From positions 62,001 through 126,000 of the forward strand of contig NZ_CP042810.1 in assembly GCF_004014775.2 (NCBI RefSeq): a stretch of 64,000 nt of DNA. The letters run 5' to 3'. The notes below the pieces were generated by a model, which searched no databases, was not told the origin of the DNA, and worked only from the letters and a program-made list of their open reading frames with translations. A program made the translations under genes and the position numbers. Source of the DNA: Acetobacter oryzoeni. Lineage in GTDB: Bacteria > Pseudomonadota > Alphaproteobacteria > Acetobacterales > Acetobacteraceae. The stretch's first letter is position 1. Each line of letters opens with the position of its first letter. Below are positions 17,418-27,604 of the stretch, piece by piece.

Positions 17418-20400
17418 CTAACCTCGGCCAACTTTCTTGGGACGGGATACTTTTGTTCTCTTTGTCCGGCGCCGCGGTTTGACAGATGCGATGGCACGCT
17501 CCTTTGACCGGATTTCGGCCAAGTCGTAAAAATGGCCTTTAATCCAGTCTGCCAGATAATCCCGCGCCCGTTGGGCAAGATGATCGCCGGCACGGGCATA
17601 CTTCGCGAGTTCGGCATCAATGATGTGAAGAACTGCTTTCCAGTCGTCGGATCGCGACCGCACCAGTTGCGCCAGCAACCTGCTGATGGCACGACTTTGC
17701 TGCCATGATGGCAGATTCAGCCTCCATACCCCCCTCATGGTGTCGACCGAAATGGCGATGTGCGAAGGCATATGAGCATTGAGGCCACCGATGAACTGGA
17801 TAGCCGCATTGAACAATGCGAACGCTCGTGGATCTTCTAATGCGAGCATCTGGAGTAACGTTTGGGCGTCTAGGCTGAGATGGCCGTGGCGCATTGCCCC
17901 AAGCATGCCAACGCCGACCAGATACTGGTCGCGTGTGATCTGGCCGTCCTTTGCAAAGACGTTCAGGACAACCTGGAGCCAAGCCCCGCCCTTGACGCCC
18001 TGACTGGCTGCATATTGGCGTAGATTCAAATCTTCTGAGAGGATGATGACATCCGCGGTTCGTGCAAGGTTGATAGGATCGAATATTTCCTTCGACCCAA
18101 AATTGTCGAGAAGCTTATCCAGCCGAACGTCGAGCGACCCGTCGACCGGCAGGATATCACAAAGGTCATGGAGGTCCTTGATGATTGCGTTCACCCATTC
18201 CAGTCGCTTCTCCGTCTCCTCGGGACTATGGACCTGCCGACATGCCTGTTCGCCGTCGAAACTCATGGTCATGAATTCGCGGCCACGGTTGCTCTCGATC
18301 TTCGCCCTCAGCTCGATCATTTCGTCCATGGTTGAGCGCGCGATGCACAGCCTTCCGAAATAGTCCTTTGCTGCCTGGAGATGCCCCAGTTCATGCAGTT
18401 GCCAGAGGGTCAATGTGTCAAGCGCAACACCTTTGCCGCGCGCCTGGCGCACGAACATCGTGGCTTCTTTGTACTCGTCAGTTGCACCGATACAGGTGCG
18501 GAGATTTGTTCCGGTTCGCGTCAGATATTCGGCCAGTTGAAGGACCGACCGATTAGAGGATGCCGCAATGGCCGCTAGAGGGATAGGATGGGACGTGTAG
18601 ATGGCAGCGACCACGCCATCCTTGTCCTGAAGGGAGCGCACCACATCGAGGATCGGCTGTATGTCGCCGTCTTTTATACTCATCTCGAACAGCGATCGCG
18701 CATCTGGGAACTGGGCCGCGTGTTTCGCCATGATATCGTGGAGCAGCCAGATATATTTGTGCTTGAGCTCTTTTATCCTGTAACGCTTCGAAACACCGAT
18801 TTTCGCAGGGATTTCGATTACTTCGTTGACAGATTTCCCCATCAGAGCAACTGCCAAGGGATGGTCCAAAGCAAACCGGTCAATCCCGACAATCTCTTCA
18901 TCGCCGATGATGCCGGTGACATCCCTGGCGCCGTCCAACCCTTCAAGGTCGAACCAGAAGTCAGTCTGTGCTGGGCCTGCCCGACCAATTGGAGAAGGCA
19001 GAGCCTCGTTCATGAGGATGATTGAAGGATAGGAGGATACGATGTTTTCATCGTGCCTATTGGTTGCGGCCACCCTATAGGCAAGTCGTAGCGCCCGCAT
19101 GGTTTCACCTGCGCGGCGATGCCAGTAAGCGAGCCGCATGAGGTCGTTGGGAGACCCGTCTGCCGTGTCGTCATTGATGCCAGCGACTAAATCTCGGGCT
19201 TCGTCTTCCTTATTGGCGCGTACCAGCGTGCGCGATAGCAGGAGAATGGCGCGCAGATCACTCGGCATTGCAGAAATCGCTGAGCGAAGGTAGTGCTCTG
19301 CAGTTCCTAGATCGCCTCGATTGTACTCAGCCGCGCCAGCCAGCCGCGCATAGAGCGGAAGAGCGATCACCTGTGGGGCAAGCGATTGATAGAAAGGCGA
19401 TGTCCTCGCCTGCGTTGGCGCGTTTGCGAAGGCGTGGGCAAGCCAAGCCAGCGGCTCTGACGGCCGGTCTACACCAACAAACCCATCGAGTACGCCAATG
19501 ATGTCTTCCCATGCCTCACGCAACAGCGAGAGCTGGGCGAACATCACCCTGTCTGAATAGCTTGTCGCCGGCGTGATAAGCGATCGCGTCTTCTCTGCCA
19601 TCGCTCCAAGCGCTTCAGGTCTCGCTATCCGATAAATATCCGCCACAGCGATATGGGCCCCGACACCCAGCGGCCAGCGTTCGAGGAGTTGCTCGACATC
19701 TTCGTCAAGGTTTGCGCCCATCTTACCAGCATGCCGCGCGCGAAATACCAACACGTCGAAAAGCTGGCGCGCAGGAATCGGCAGTCTTTCGCGACGCTCG
19801 TTGGTCGCCTCCTTGACGACTTCCGCCCATTCGTGGAGGTTAGAAAGCGCTACAAGCAGTGGAAGGACCGCATTGTCGGGGAGGAGAGCACTGCGGAGGA
19901 GGCGTTTCGCCTCGGCAAATTCTTCGAGATCGATAGCCACCCATGCCGCGGCCAGCGCAGCATCTGGATCCTTGGTTCCAGTCGCCAGAACCTGGTCTGC
20001 AATACGTTTCGCCTGCTCAAGATCTCCTAGCGCCCGGTAGGCGGTTACGAGATTATACCCAACCATGCACCAATCGGGTTCAGCCGCATGCTCAAAGTGA
20101 CGAACCTCATCCCAATGGCGCTGTAGCAGTTCCGAACCCTCGCGAAGCTTGATCCGTCGATCGACCGGAACACGGCCGAGGCGTTCGACGACGTCGCCGG
20201 AAAGAGCTTCGTCGACCAGAGCATCACCGGCCATCCGAATAGAATTACCATCTTGAGGGAAGCGTTCGAGCGTTTCGGCAGCCAGGGTCCACCAGCTTCC
20301 CGGGGTGCCTTTCTGACGAAGGTAGTTGATGCGGTGGATGCGAACGTTATGGTCGTCCAGAAGATCCGGCGAGACGATTGCCATGGGGTCTCGCTCGACA

Positions 20401-21389
20401 CTGTCCATCGCTGCCACCTGGAATGCGAGCCCGGCAGCGCCAACATTACTAGCATCCTCGGCGAGTGTATCCTCTGCGAACGTCCATGCACCCGCCAAAT
20501 CTCCCTGGATGGTGAGTGAGAGGATCCTGTTCGCTCGCGAGCGTGGATCTGTCGGATTGAGGGCATAGGCTTCATCGAGAAGAGGGGCGGCATCGATTTC
20601 GTCGCCGAGCTTCATCCGGGCGATGGCGATATTGACCTTGACCCGCGCGCGGATTGATACTGCGTTCTTCTCGTTGAGCGTACTATCGAGCGCTTGGAGT
20701 AATTCTAACGCGGTCCGCGGCCTTCCCGCGTTCAGCATGTCGCGATATTGGTCGATCTGTGCATCGAGATGCTGATCGAATGCACTGCGGGCCGTATCTA
20801 TTGGCCCGATCGCAATCGTCGTGCGGATCTCCGCCAGATATTGTAGTGTCTGGTCATTCTGAGCGCGGATCTCCGCCTGCCCCGACAGCGTCTCGCTTCC
20901 GAGCTCAAGCAGGCGATTGGTCGATGCGCTGTAATCAGGATCGAAGGCCGCAAGCGCCTTCGGGTCGTTTCTGATCTTTTCCTGAAGGGTGTCCCAGCCC
21001 CAGACCTGAATGTCGACTGTGCGGCCAAGCTTCGCCTGTTCTTGGGCCAACTTGGTTGCAAGAAAATCGTAAGCGGCCTCGTCGGTCGCGGTGGTGACGA
21101 TATAGAATTCCGTTAGTGCCGGTTCGATACTCATCGCTTGGTCGACCTCCTTGCGGATCGTCGTTTCGGTGAGCTTCGCGCCACGGGTGACGAGTTTGCA
21201 CTGGATGCCGACCGGCTGGCCTGGATCGCGGTCGCGCTTGCCAATCAGATCGAGGCCAAACTGCTTCTTGCCTCGCGTACCCACAAACTTGACGTTTGGA
21301 TCATTGAGAAGCCCCGCGAAAAGCTGAATACAGTTGCTTTCAAAAACCTTGTCGTCGGTCGGGATATTGATGATCGTCGAGGAAGCCAC
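17418..21389 (-). CDS. Nuclease-TPR-GreA/B-C-PIN-like multidomain protein, candidate defence factor
   Basis: This 1323-residue protein joins four parts. Residues 1-140 look like a PD-(D/E)xK nuclease: Glu17 in FESNCIQLF, Asp47 in FGLDLIGK, and Gln63/Lys65 in GIQCKL. Residues about 200-800 are TPR-like helical repeats. Residues about 835-890 resemble the GreA/GreB C-terminal fold (HPLAVALMGKSVNEVIEIPA, then RYRIKELKHKY). Residues about 1000-1130 have the spacing of a PIN-type domain (CIARSTMDEMIEL, then DVIILSEDLNLRQYAASQG). A very basic tail (RRRTKRTKVSRPKKVG) ends it. Two possible nuclease centres at opposite ends of a helical-repeat scaffold suggest a sensor-effector immune protein. It is divergent from the 388-residue gene. 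I do not know a named system with this architecture. Confidence 0.6.
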   Translation of the reverse strand: MASSTIINIPTDDKVFESNCIQLFAGLLNDPNVKFVGTRGKKQFGLDLIGKRDRDPGQPVGIQCKLVTRGAKLTETTIRKEVDQAMSIEPALTEFYIVTTATDEAAYDFLATKLAQEQAKLGRTVDIQVWGWDTLQEKIRNDPKALAAFDPDYSASTNRLLELGSETLSGQAEIRAQNDQTLQYLAEIRTTIAIGPIDTARSAFDQHLDAQIDQYRDMLNAGRPRTALELLQALDSTLNEKNAVSIRARVKVNIAIARMKLGDEIDAAPLLDEAYALNPTDPRSRANRILSLTIQGDLAGAWTFAEDTLAEDASNVGAAGLAFQVAAMDSVERDPMAIVSPDLLDDHNVRIHRINYLRQKGTPGSWWTLAAETLERFPQDGNSIRMAGDALVDEALSGDVVERLGRVPVDRRIKLREGSELLQRHWDEVRHFEHAAEPDWCMVGYNLVTAYRALGDLEQAKRIADQVLATGTKDPDAALAAAWVAIDLEEFAEAKRLLRSALLPDNAVLPLLVALSNLHEWAEVVKEATNERRERLPIPARQLFDVLVFRARHAGKMGANLDEDVEQLLERWPLGVGAHIAVADIYRIARPEALGAMAEKTRSLITPATSYSDRVMFAQLSLLREAWEDIIGVLDGFVGVDRPSEPLAWLAHAFANAPTQARTSPFYQSLAPQVIALPLYARLAGAAEYNRGDLGTAEHYLRSAISAMPSDLRAILLLSRTLVRANKEDEARDLVAGINDDTADGSPNDLMRLAYWHRRAGETMRALRLAYRVAATNRHDENIVSSYPSIILMNEALPSPIGRAGPAQTDFWFDLEGLDGARDVTGIIGDEEIVGIDRFALDHPLAVALMGKSVNEVIEIPAKIGVSKRYRIKELKHKYIWLLHDIMAKHAAQFPDARSLFEMSIKDGDIQPILDVVRSLQDKDGVVAAIYTSHPIPLAAIAASSNRSVLQLAEYLTRTGTNLRTCIGATDEYKEATMFVRQARGKGVALDTLTLWQLHELGHLQAAKDYFGRLCIARSTMDEMIELRAKIESNRGREFMTMSFDGEQACRQVHSPEETEKRLEWVNAIIKDLHDLCDILPVDGSLDVRLDKLLDNFGSKEIFDPINLARTADVIILSEDLNLRQYAASQGVKGGAWLQVVLNVFAKDGQITRDQYLVGVGMLGAMRHGHLSLDAQTLLQMLALEDPRAFALFNAAIQFIGGLNAHMPSHIAISVDTMRGVWRLNLPSWQQSRAISRLLAQLVRSRSDDWKAVLHIIDAELAKYARAGDHLAQRARDYLADWIKGHFYDLAEIRSKERAIASVKPRRRTKRTKVSRPKKVGRG

Positions 21390-21638
21390 GCGTCGGTTTT
21401 TCCGTTGCCCTATAGAGAAATTTGGGACTTATGCGTCATTCCCAAGCCAAAAATTGGGAGTCAGTTTACGCTGAAAGCGGCTATTTCTACAACCGCGCCT
21501 TCTACACTGAATGGAGTAAGTTCGGTCGATCGTCGCCATGAGCGTTGACGCTCCGTAGGGCTTCTTTCGGTCATTTCCTCCCAATAACCGACATTCCGCT
21601 TCCTCCGCTTAAGCGCCGATCTGCTAAATGAATTTGAA

Positions 21639-21706
21639 GCAGACAGGCGGAAGGCGCCTCGTTGGCGACATTCGAGACGATAAATTGCCTTCCCGAAACC
21701 GGACAT
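21639..21706 (+). repeat. 68-bp intergenic element, copy 5
   Basis: GCAGACAGGCGG, then GGCGCCTCGTTGGCGAC, and CCCGAAACCGGACAT at the right, exactly 68 bp. It lies 107 bp before the start of the 388-residue gene, in the divergent promoter region. The stretch before it (TCTGCTAAATGAATT) is shared with the partial copy at 6039. Confidence 0.65.
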
Positions 21707-21813
21707 TATTTCGCCGTGCATGCCCATCCCAGACGGTAGTGCCCATGCTATCCTGGCTTCAACGCGCAAGATAGGCTCCACGTATTGACGTAGCACCCGA
21801 ATCCGGTATCAGA

Positions 21814-22980
21814 ATGTCTCAAGAATCCTTTGAAATTTGGGCTTTAGCGGCACCAGTCAGGAGTGAGATGACGCCGATCGGCGCGCGACTGGTCGTTATG
21901 CTCAGCGATGAGCGGCAGCGCATGGCTAACGAGTGGTTCTGCAAATGGCACTATATCAGTGGTTCGATGCCAGTCGAAATCGAAAGCTTTAATGGGAGGC
22001 CGATTCGTTATGGTGGGATTCGTTATACAGGAGTTCCCCAAACGATCTACAGGCAGACCATTCAACATTATCTCGCCAAGAAGATCTGCGAGGTGTTTTA
22101 CGGTATCGAAGATGAGATATTACGATACCCGTTTGCGATCCGTGACCAGGCGCTTTCAGAAGCAAAGTCGTTTATCACTGATTTTGCGCAACAAATTCGT
22201 CATGAGGCGGTCGAGAAGGACCGGATACTGCAAGGTGACGGTTTTAAATTTCCACAGCGACAGGATATAGGGGAGTGGGTTGGTTCCCAGCCACAGGATA
22301 TCGCTGCTCGGGTTGACCAGTTGCGACGGATCTATTGCGACGTCATGTCAGAAGTCGGAGGTAACAACATGGTCTTTGGTAGCATGGCAAAAGATAAAGT
22401 TACCCTAGTAAAGCATAGCGGTGAAGTGATTCGTAAAGACATCCCTGCTTCGGTAAGCTCTCACCAGATCACCATGTTCGCCGCCGATTTGCCAATCGAG
22501 GTAGGAGACCATTTTTTGCGGGAACTACCAAGCAAACTGGTCGAAGATTTTATCGTCGTTGATCCTGGTTATCATAGTGGCGTTGCCAGCATACCGCCAC
22601 ATTTCCAAACGAAAGTCCGGCGTAGTGATGCGCCAGTGGCGACGCCGCAGACCGTGATCGCGACCTTTCATGGCGCGAATTCCCGACTCAACATCAATTC
22701 TGTCGACAATTCGTTCAATGTGGCGTCCGACATCACGCCGGCGCAGGTCAAAGACCTCGTGGCGCAGATCCGTGCAGCGGCTCCGGGTCTGCCAGCAGCC
22801 CAGAGGTCAGGAATTGAGTCATCACTCGCCGAACTTGAATCCGAGGTTAACTCTGCTACGCCTTCGGCCTCCAAACTACGCGCAACATTGGTTTCGCTAA
22901 GGTCCGTCGTGGAGGGTGCCTCCGGCAATCTAGTCGCAGCCGGTATCGGCTCGCTTATCAGCAAACTTCTCGGCGGATAA
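21814..22980 (+). CDS. Unknown 388-residue protein with hydrophobic glycine-rich tail
   Basis: I do not recognise this protein. The N-terminal 280 residues look globular (FCKWHYISGSMPVEIESF near 42-60, then a helical stretch at 85-135). A linker at 290-303 reads SRLNINSVDNSFNV, a motif type that often sits just before an effector or oligomerisation segment in bacterial immune proteins. Two amphipathic helices (about 308-365) and a tail GNLVAAGIGSLISKLLGG (about 371-388) follow. The tail is short, small-residue-rich and hydrophobic, which would suit membrane insertion or packing of an oligomer. The gene is divergent from the nuclease-TPR gene and in line with the CHAT gene. A role as a partner in one defence system is inference only. 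Confidence 0.5.
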   Translation: MSQESFEIWALAAPVRSEMTPIGARLVVMLSDERQRMANEWFCKWHYISGSMPVEIESFNGRPIRYGGIRYTGVPQTIYRQTIQHYLAKKICEVFYGIEDEILRYPFAIRDQALSEAKSFITDFAQQIRHEAVEKDRILQGDGFKFPQRQDIGEWVGSQPQDIAARVDQLRRIYCDVMSEVGGNNMVFGSMAKDKVTLVKHSGEVIRKDIPASVSSHQITMFAADLPIEVGDHFLRELPSKLVEDFIVVDPGYHSGVASIPPHFQTKVRRSDAPVATPQTVIATFHGANSRLNINSVDNSFNVASDITPAQVKDLVAQIRAAAPGLPAAQRSGIESSLAELESEVNSATPSASKLRATLVSLRSVVEGASGNLVAAGIGSLISKLLGG

Positions 22981-23265
22981 TCGCTGATATCGGTCTCAAC
23001 TTATGGGCCCGCCTCCAGCCAATGACGTCAGTGTCTGATTCAGACATAAGAGAGCAGACAACCTTTGGGTGATAGACGGTTCCCGATACTGCATGGTAGC
23101 GCACGGGGATTTGAGGCAATATCAAGCGCATTGGGAGATTGACGTTTGGCTACTCTGTAATAAATGTCAGCTTTCAGACGGCCTTACATTTCTTTCGAAC
23201 GGCTGAAGTGGGGGCACACGAAGTTAAACAAACGGCAAGAGACATCACTTGGGCGCTCCAAAGTG

Positions 23266-23331
23266 GCCAGACTGCTCTCGCCCTCACGACAGCCGTTTCG
23301 ATGGATATCTTGTCTTTCCGAAAACGGACAT
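23266..23331 (+). repeat. 68-bp intergenic element, copy 6
   Basis: CCAGACTGC, CTCGCCCTCACGAC, and TTTCCGAAAACGGACAT at the right, 66 bp in all. It lies 68 bp before the start of the CHAT gene. The region 22981-23265 before it holds no gene. Confidence 0.6.
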
Positions 23332-23398
23332 AGCTGCATAGCAGTCTCGAATATCCAGTCAGGCTGGTGTTTTCGACTATCTCCTATATTCAATAAAG

Positions 23399-26300
23399 AT
23401 GACTCAAGGCACTCGAAATGATGAGGAGACACCGGTTCCTATGGACAGAAGTGATCTCAATGCTATTGCAAAGAAAATTCTGGCATTCATCGCTGAATGC
23501 CCAGACGTAAGAGGTGGTGCGGACATCTATTGCCTTGATTTTGCGACTGCCCAAGAACGTTCCGGCATATTATTGGCTGTTTTGTCCGGCGTGTCTGACG
23601 AAAAAGAACAGCCGTTAATTCAGCGCTATCTTGTCATTGCGCCGCCAGGCGCCGACATCGAAGAATGGCAGAAAGCCATATGGGCGCAGTTTTCGACCAC
23701 GTTTGCATTTTTAGCAAAACGCAAGATGGAAGAACGTGAAGCTGACTTGCGACGTTCGATGCTCCAAGTTGTAGTGGCAGATGATCTACGCCATGAAACG
23801 GTAATAACGTTGTTGGCCGCACAGTCTGATCGGACTGCTGTCATCGTGACGAATGCTGCGGGCTACCGTGACGAAAGCGTCAAGAGTTTTGTTACACCAA
23901 ATGCTTCGAAATTGCTTCTTTCGGAGGACGTGTGGGTTCCGCAAGTGCATGCCTTGGCTGTTGCTGCGACCGAAACAGCCAAGGATCGCCAAGTCTATGT
24001 AGCGATCGACACGGGAAAATTTTCACCAACCAGAACGGAATTGCAGCACTTGTTGGCATCAATTGATGCCTGTGGAGTGATGGGGGCATGCGGTATTGAC
24101 GACCCTGAGACGGTCTTGGCGCAGCACGTAGACCGATGGGATAAATGGATCACTGAAGGGCGGTTGGGTGTTGCGCTAAAAGATGTCGAAGCTCTGCCAA
24201 CGAAATTCGATTCTCAAAAGCCGTTTCTTCGAATCCAGCTAATGAGCCGCGCTGGGCGCAACTTAGACGCGCTCGCGTCCATCCGTGAGGAAGTAGAGAT
24301 CGACCGCAATTTGGACGCTCGGTCCCGAACAAAGCTCGCACGAATAGCACAACATGCGAATGCTTCGGCCTTGGCAATAAAACTGCTCGAACCGGCGATC
24401 GCACAACTCGACAACCTTGGATTGCTCACAAGCGCGCTGGATACAGCTCAAGACGCTAATGCCCCGAAATTGGTCACACAAGCCATTGAAAGGCTGACTT
24501 CCTTATATCCGGAAAGTGCCATTGTCCGCGAATTTCGGATCAATGAATTACTCGCCGATCGCGACTATTCAGGGGCAGCGCTATTTGCCAGAAATCACTG
24601 CACCGATCGAAGCACTTTTTTCTATGAGACTCTTGGACAATACTTGTCTGTTTCTAACGTCCCTGATTACCGTAGCCTTATTGATAAGGCTGATGGTGAC
24701 GTGCCGCTCTCTGAATCATTCCGTATGGCATGCGTGAATGATGCTTTAAACAGATCACTGCCTGTACATGCATTCGATTTGGTATTGCCTCTACCTAAGG
24801 CGAGTCAGCAAGCTAAATATGGCGAACAATTGCTGCTGCGAACCTTAAGATTCATTCTATTAGAAAAAGCTAAGATTGGTACTTGGCCCGTTAATGAAGA
24901 CCGCTTCGCTGACGCGGTGATCGTCCTTATAACGAGGCTCGCCGCAGACCCCGCACGCCATGAGCTCAGAATCGGACTGATAGAATTGCTTCAGCCCGCT
25001 GTTGCAGGGACGACTGGACTGGCGTTTGCGACATTTATCGTACTTCGACTCAGTGCCAAGCCGATTACAATTAACAAGATAGCCTTACCAGGTAAAGCAG
25101 ATCCAGCTTGGCTAATAGGAAAAGATGTTTTCCTTCAAGGCGCTTTTTCTTGGATGGCCTCGGAACAACCGATGGTGTTAGGCCGGCTTCCATTGCCCAT
25201 AGACTTGCTAAAGGAGCCAGCCGACGAGGTTCTCTCAGCAATTGCAAAGTTTCTGACCTATGGACCTATTAGTGGCGATGGCGACGATGATGTAATAAAA
25301 TCATGGCTAGGACTTGGCTGTGCCGTAGCGCCTTATAGCTCATATCCCGATTATGACCTTCGTCTCATTCGCCTCGCCGCTGGAAAATTCGCCAACGTGG
25401 GTGCAGGTCAAGTGGCACGCGACTTGGCGGAGCAAGCTCTTTCCGCTAGCTACGGGACCGCAAGACGCCGTCGACTGGGCTGGTTCGCGATGGCTGACAC
25501 CTATGCGCGACAGGGGAACGTAATTGAGGCGCTCATTGCAATGGCGTGTACATTTGCGGCGGATACTGAAGGCGACGCGGAAGAGATATATCAAGAGTTC
25601 ACATGTTTAGCGCGGATCCTGCGTGATTGCCAGCTTCCAGACGATGCTCGGGAAGCGGTCGCTCAGGCCCGCGTAATGCTCGGCGTAATAGGGTTGACGG
25701 AGCAGTTTGGTCTACAACTTGATACGCTTGAATTGCAGATTCGGCAGCGTCAGCTTGATGCTTGCGGTGGTGCAGGCTTCGAAGCGTTGTTGGCTGATGC
25801 GATCGAGCACGGTCGGGACGTTCTGCGTCGGGGGGGAGAAAGCGTGCCGCCTGGCGTTCTGTTGGGGCAACTGCTTCGGATCGCACGTCTTCATGACATT
25901 CCTGTTGCCGACGACGTTGACGCGGTGATGAAGGGTTTGCGGGAAAGGGCTGGAGGAGGCTTTGACGGGCTCGTGGAAACAATAACAGCGGTGCGTCCTA
26001 CGAAAAACCAATTACTCCTTGTCGCCCGCAACGGGGGCGTCGGGCGTTACTCGGACGACGTTGGCTTCGATACACGTGGAAGCGCTTTGCTTGCTAGCAG
26101 AGCGTTAAGTAGTAGTGAGTTTCTTTCTGATCCCATAGGCACCTCTTTTGCGCTTGATCTGTTGGCGGATCGAGGCGTTGCCTTGCCAGGTTGGGATGAA
26201 GCCGCCGTGCCGCCTGATCTTCCGGGCACGATAGAAAAGAGCGCGGAAATCGCACGGCAGATATCGCTGACGGGTGTGAACGTTGTTCAGGTTGGGTTTG

Positions 26301-27241
26301 ACGAAGAAGGTCACCTAATACGTGTCAGCACGGTTGGTGGTGTAGTCGGCGAACCGGTACGCGAACAGAAAGTGGTGATTAGCAAAAGCCGCCTTCACGA
26401 ATGGGCGAAACACTACCCATACGCTTATGGGATCGATGAAACGACCGCTAATCTCTTTTACACCACTACTGCAGACCTTCGACTGTCGGAGCTTCCTAGC
26501 GGACCGACTGTCATGGTCGCCGAAACGAAATTACAAGAATTTCCGCCAAATCTTCTGTTTGTCGAAGATAAATTTGCCGGACGCATTCAGCCAATGGCGG
26601 CTACGCCGTCCTTGGCGTGGCTCGGCCAAGCTCAAGAAATCGGTCTCATTGGTGATGGTCGAATGTGTGCTTGGATATCTACCGCTGAAGGTGAAGGGTC
26701 GCAAACGCTGCCCATGATAGCGCAGAGACTCGAACCGACTTTTGAGCGCTATGGATTTGAGGTCGACAATGGTCCGAACCTGCCTGCGACATTCGCGGGC
26801 GCAACGATTGCCGTTGTAACAGCCCATGGCAGCGTGAATTCCGAGGGACGTTACTTTCAGATGGTGTCAGATGAAGGTATTTTGTGCGTCACATCTGGTG
26901 AATTAGCGAATGCACTGCGAAATGTGGGGGTAGTCATCCTGTTCGTCTGTAGCGCAGGCCGTGCCGACAAGCACCCGACAGCTAACACCGTGCTGGGTCT
27001 ATCAAAGCAAATTATCGACCGCGGCTGCACTGCGGTCATTGCTTCACCGTGGCCATTGGATGCTCGAGTACCATCGCATTGGCTGCCTGCTTTTTTGGAG
27101 AAGTGGATGGCCGGTGCAAATGTCGCACAGGCGAATTTCGATGCTAACAAGGTTGTAGACCAGCAGTTCTCGAACGATCCAGCGCGCGGACTGGCAATGA
27201 CAGTATATGGCAATCCGCTTATTGCGCGAACTGTCTCCTAG
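23399..27241 (+). CDS. Helical-repeat protein with C-terminal CHAT caspase-like protease
   Basis: This 1280-residue protein ends in a CHAT domain (about residues 1050-1280), a caspase-family protease. The catalytic pair is His1143 in VTAHGSVN and Cys1184 in LFVCSAG, followed by ASPWPLD. About 230-830 are TPR-like helical repeats. The first 230 residues form a separate mixed domain without a motif I can name. CHAT proteins in defence cut host or partner proteins once a sensor is triggered. The order here (N-terminal domain, TPR scaffold, effector at the end) mirrors the nuclease-TPR protein nearby, which has a similar TPR onset around residue 230. ATGs at 23399 and 23441 are both possible starts; the second has GAGGAG upstream. 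Confidence 0.75.
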   Translation: MTQGTRNDEETPVPMDRSDLNAIAKKILAFIAECPDVRGGADIYCLDFATAQERSGILLAVLSGVSDEKEQPLIQRYLVIAPPGADIEEWQKAIWAQFSTTFAFLAKRKMEEREADLRRSMLQVVVADDLRHETVITLLAAQSDRTAVIVTNAAGYRDESVKSFVTPNASKLLLSEDVWVPQVHALAVAATETAKDRQVYVAIDTGKFSPTRTELQHLLASIDACGVMGACGIDDPETVLAQHVDRWDKWITEGRLGVALKDVEALPTKFDSQKPFLRIQLMSRAGRNLDALASIREEVEIDRNLDARSRTKLARIAQHANASALAIKLLEPAIAQLDNLGLLTSALDTAQDANAPKLVTQAIERLTSLYPESAIVREFRINELLADRDYSGAALFARNHCTDRSTFFYETLGQYLSVSNVPDYRSLIDKADGDVPLSESFRMACVNDALNRSLPVHAFDLVLPLPKASQQAKYGEQLLLRTLRFILLEKAKIGTWPVNEDRFADAVIVLITRLAADPARHELRIGLIELLQPAVAGTTGLAFATFIVLRLSAKPITINKIALPGKADPAWLIGKDVFLQGAFSWMASEQPMVLGRLPLPIDLLKEPADEVLSAIAKFLTYGPISGDGDDDVIKSWLGLGCAVAPYSSYPDYDLRLIRLAAGKFANVGAGQVARDLAEQALSASYGTARRRRLGWFAMADTYARQGNVIEALIAMACTFAADTEGDAEEIYQEFTCLARILRDCQLPDDAREAVAQARVMLGVIGLTEQFGLQLDTLELQIRQRQLDACGGAGFEALLADAIEHGRDVLRRGGESVPPGVLLGQLLRIARLHDIPVADDVDAVMKGLRERAGGGFDGLVETITAVRPTKNQLLLVARNGGVGRYSDDVGFDTRGSALLASRALSSSEFLSDPIGTSFALDLLADRGVALPGWDEAAVPPDLPGTIEKSAEIARQISLTGVNVVQVGFDEEGHLIRVSTVGGVVGEPVREQKVVISKSRLHEWAKHYPYAYGIDETTANLFYTTTADLRLSELPSGPTVMVAETKLQEFPPNLLFVEDKFAGRIQPMAATPSLAWLGQAQEIGLIGDGRMCAWISTAEGEGSQTLPMIAQRLEPTFERYGFEVDNGPNLPATFAGATIAVVTAHGSVNSEGRYFQMVSDEGILCVTSGELANALRNVGVVILFVCSAGRADKHPTANTVLGLSKQIIDRGCTAVIASPWPLDARVPSHWLPAFLEKWMAGANVAQANFDANKVVDQQFSNDPARGLAMTVYGNPLIARTVS

Positions 27242-27604
27242 TGTATCCGTGGTAATCAAGTGGCTGGATACACTGCTGAGAATCTAGTCGAGGCGACTCG
27301 TGTCATCGTATCAGGCTTGAAGTCGTCAAATTGGCCTGAAGCCAATCACGTTTTGCTCTGCTGTCGTGCCGACGGGTCGTAGAATGGTCTTTCGCACGGG
27401 CGACACGATGGCGCAGACTTGTCAAGAATTACGAGCGTTACGCTTTAACGCCCGCAAGTTTTTATGTCATCGCTTTCGCATGCTTCATGCTAAGAACTGC
27501 AGCTACTCATTTAAGTTGCATAATCTCATCTAGATTTCCGTGTTTCTAAATACTTGGCGCGAATCCCCTTTGTAGGAATGACTGCTTCCTGCTCACCATT
27601 ACTG
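27242..27604. other. Intergenic region after the CHAT gene
   Basis: No convincing gene on either strand. The sequence has no strong repeat until the C-tract element at 27605. Confidence 0.4.

Noticed and set aside
21461..21796. 111-residue minus-strand frame between the divergent nuclease and 388-residue genes
   Set aside because: It reads through the 68-bp intergenic element and has no conserved pattern; probably a frame opened by the repeat.
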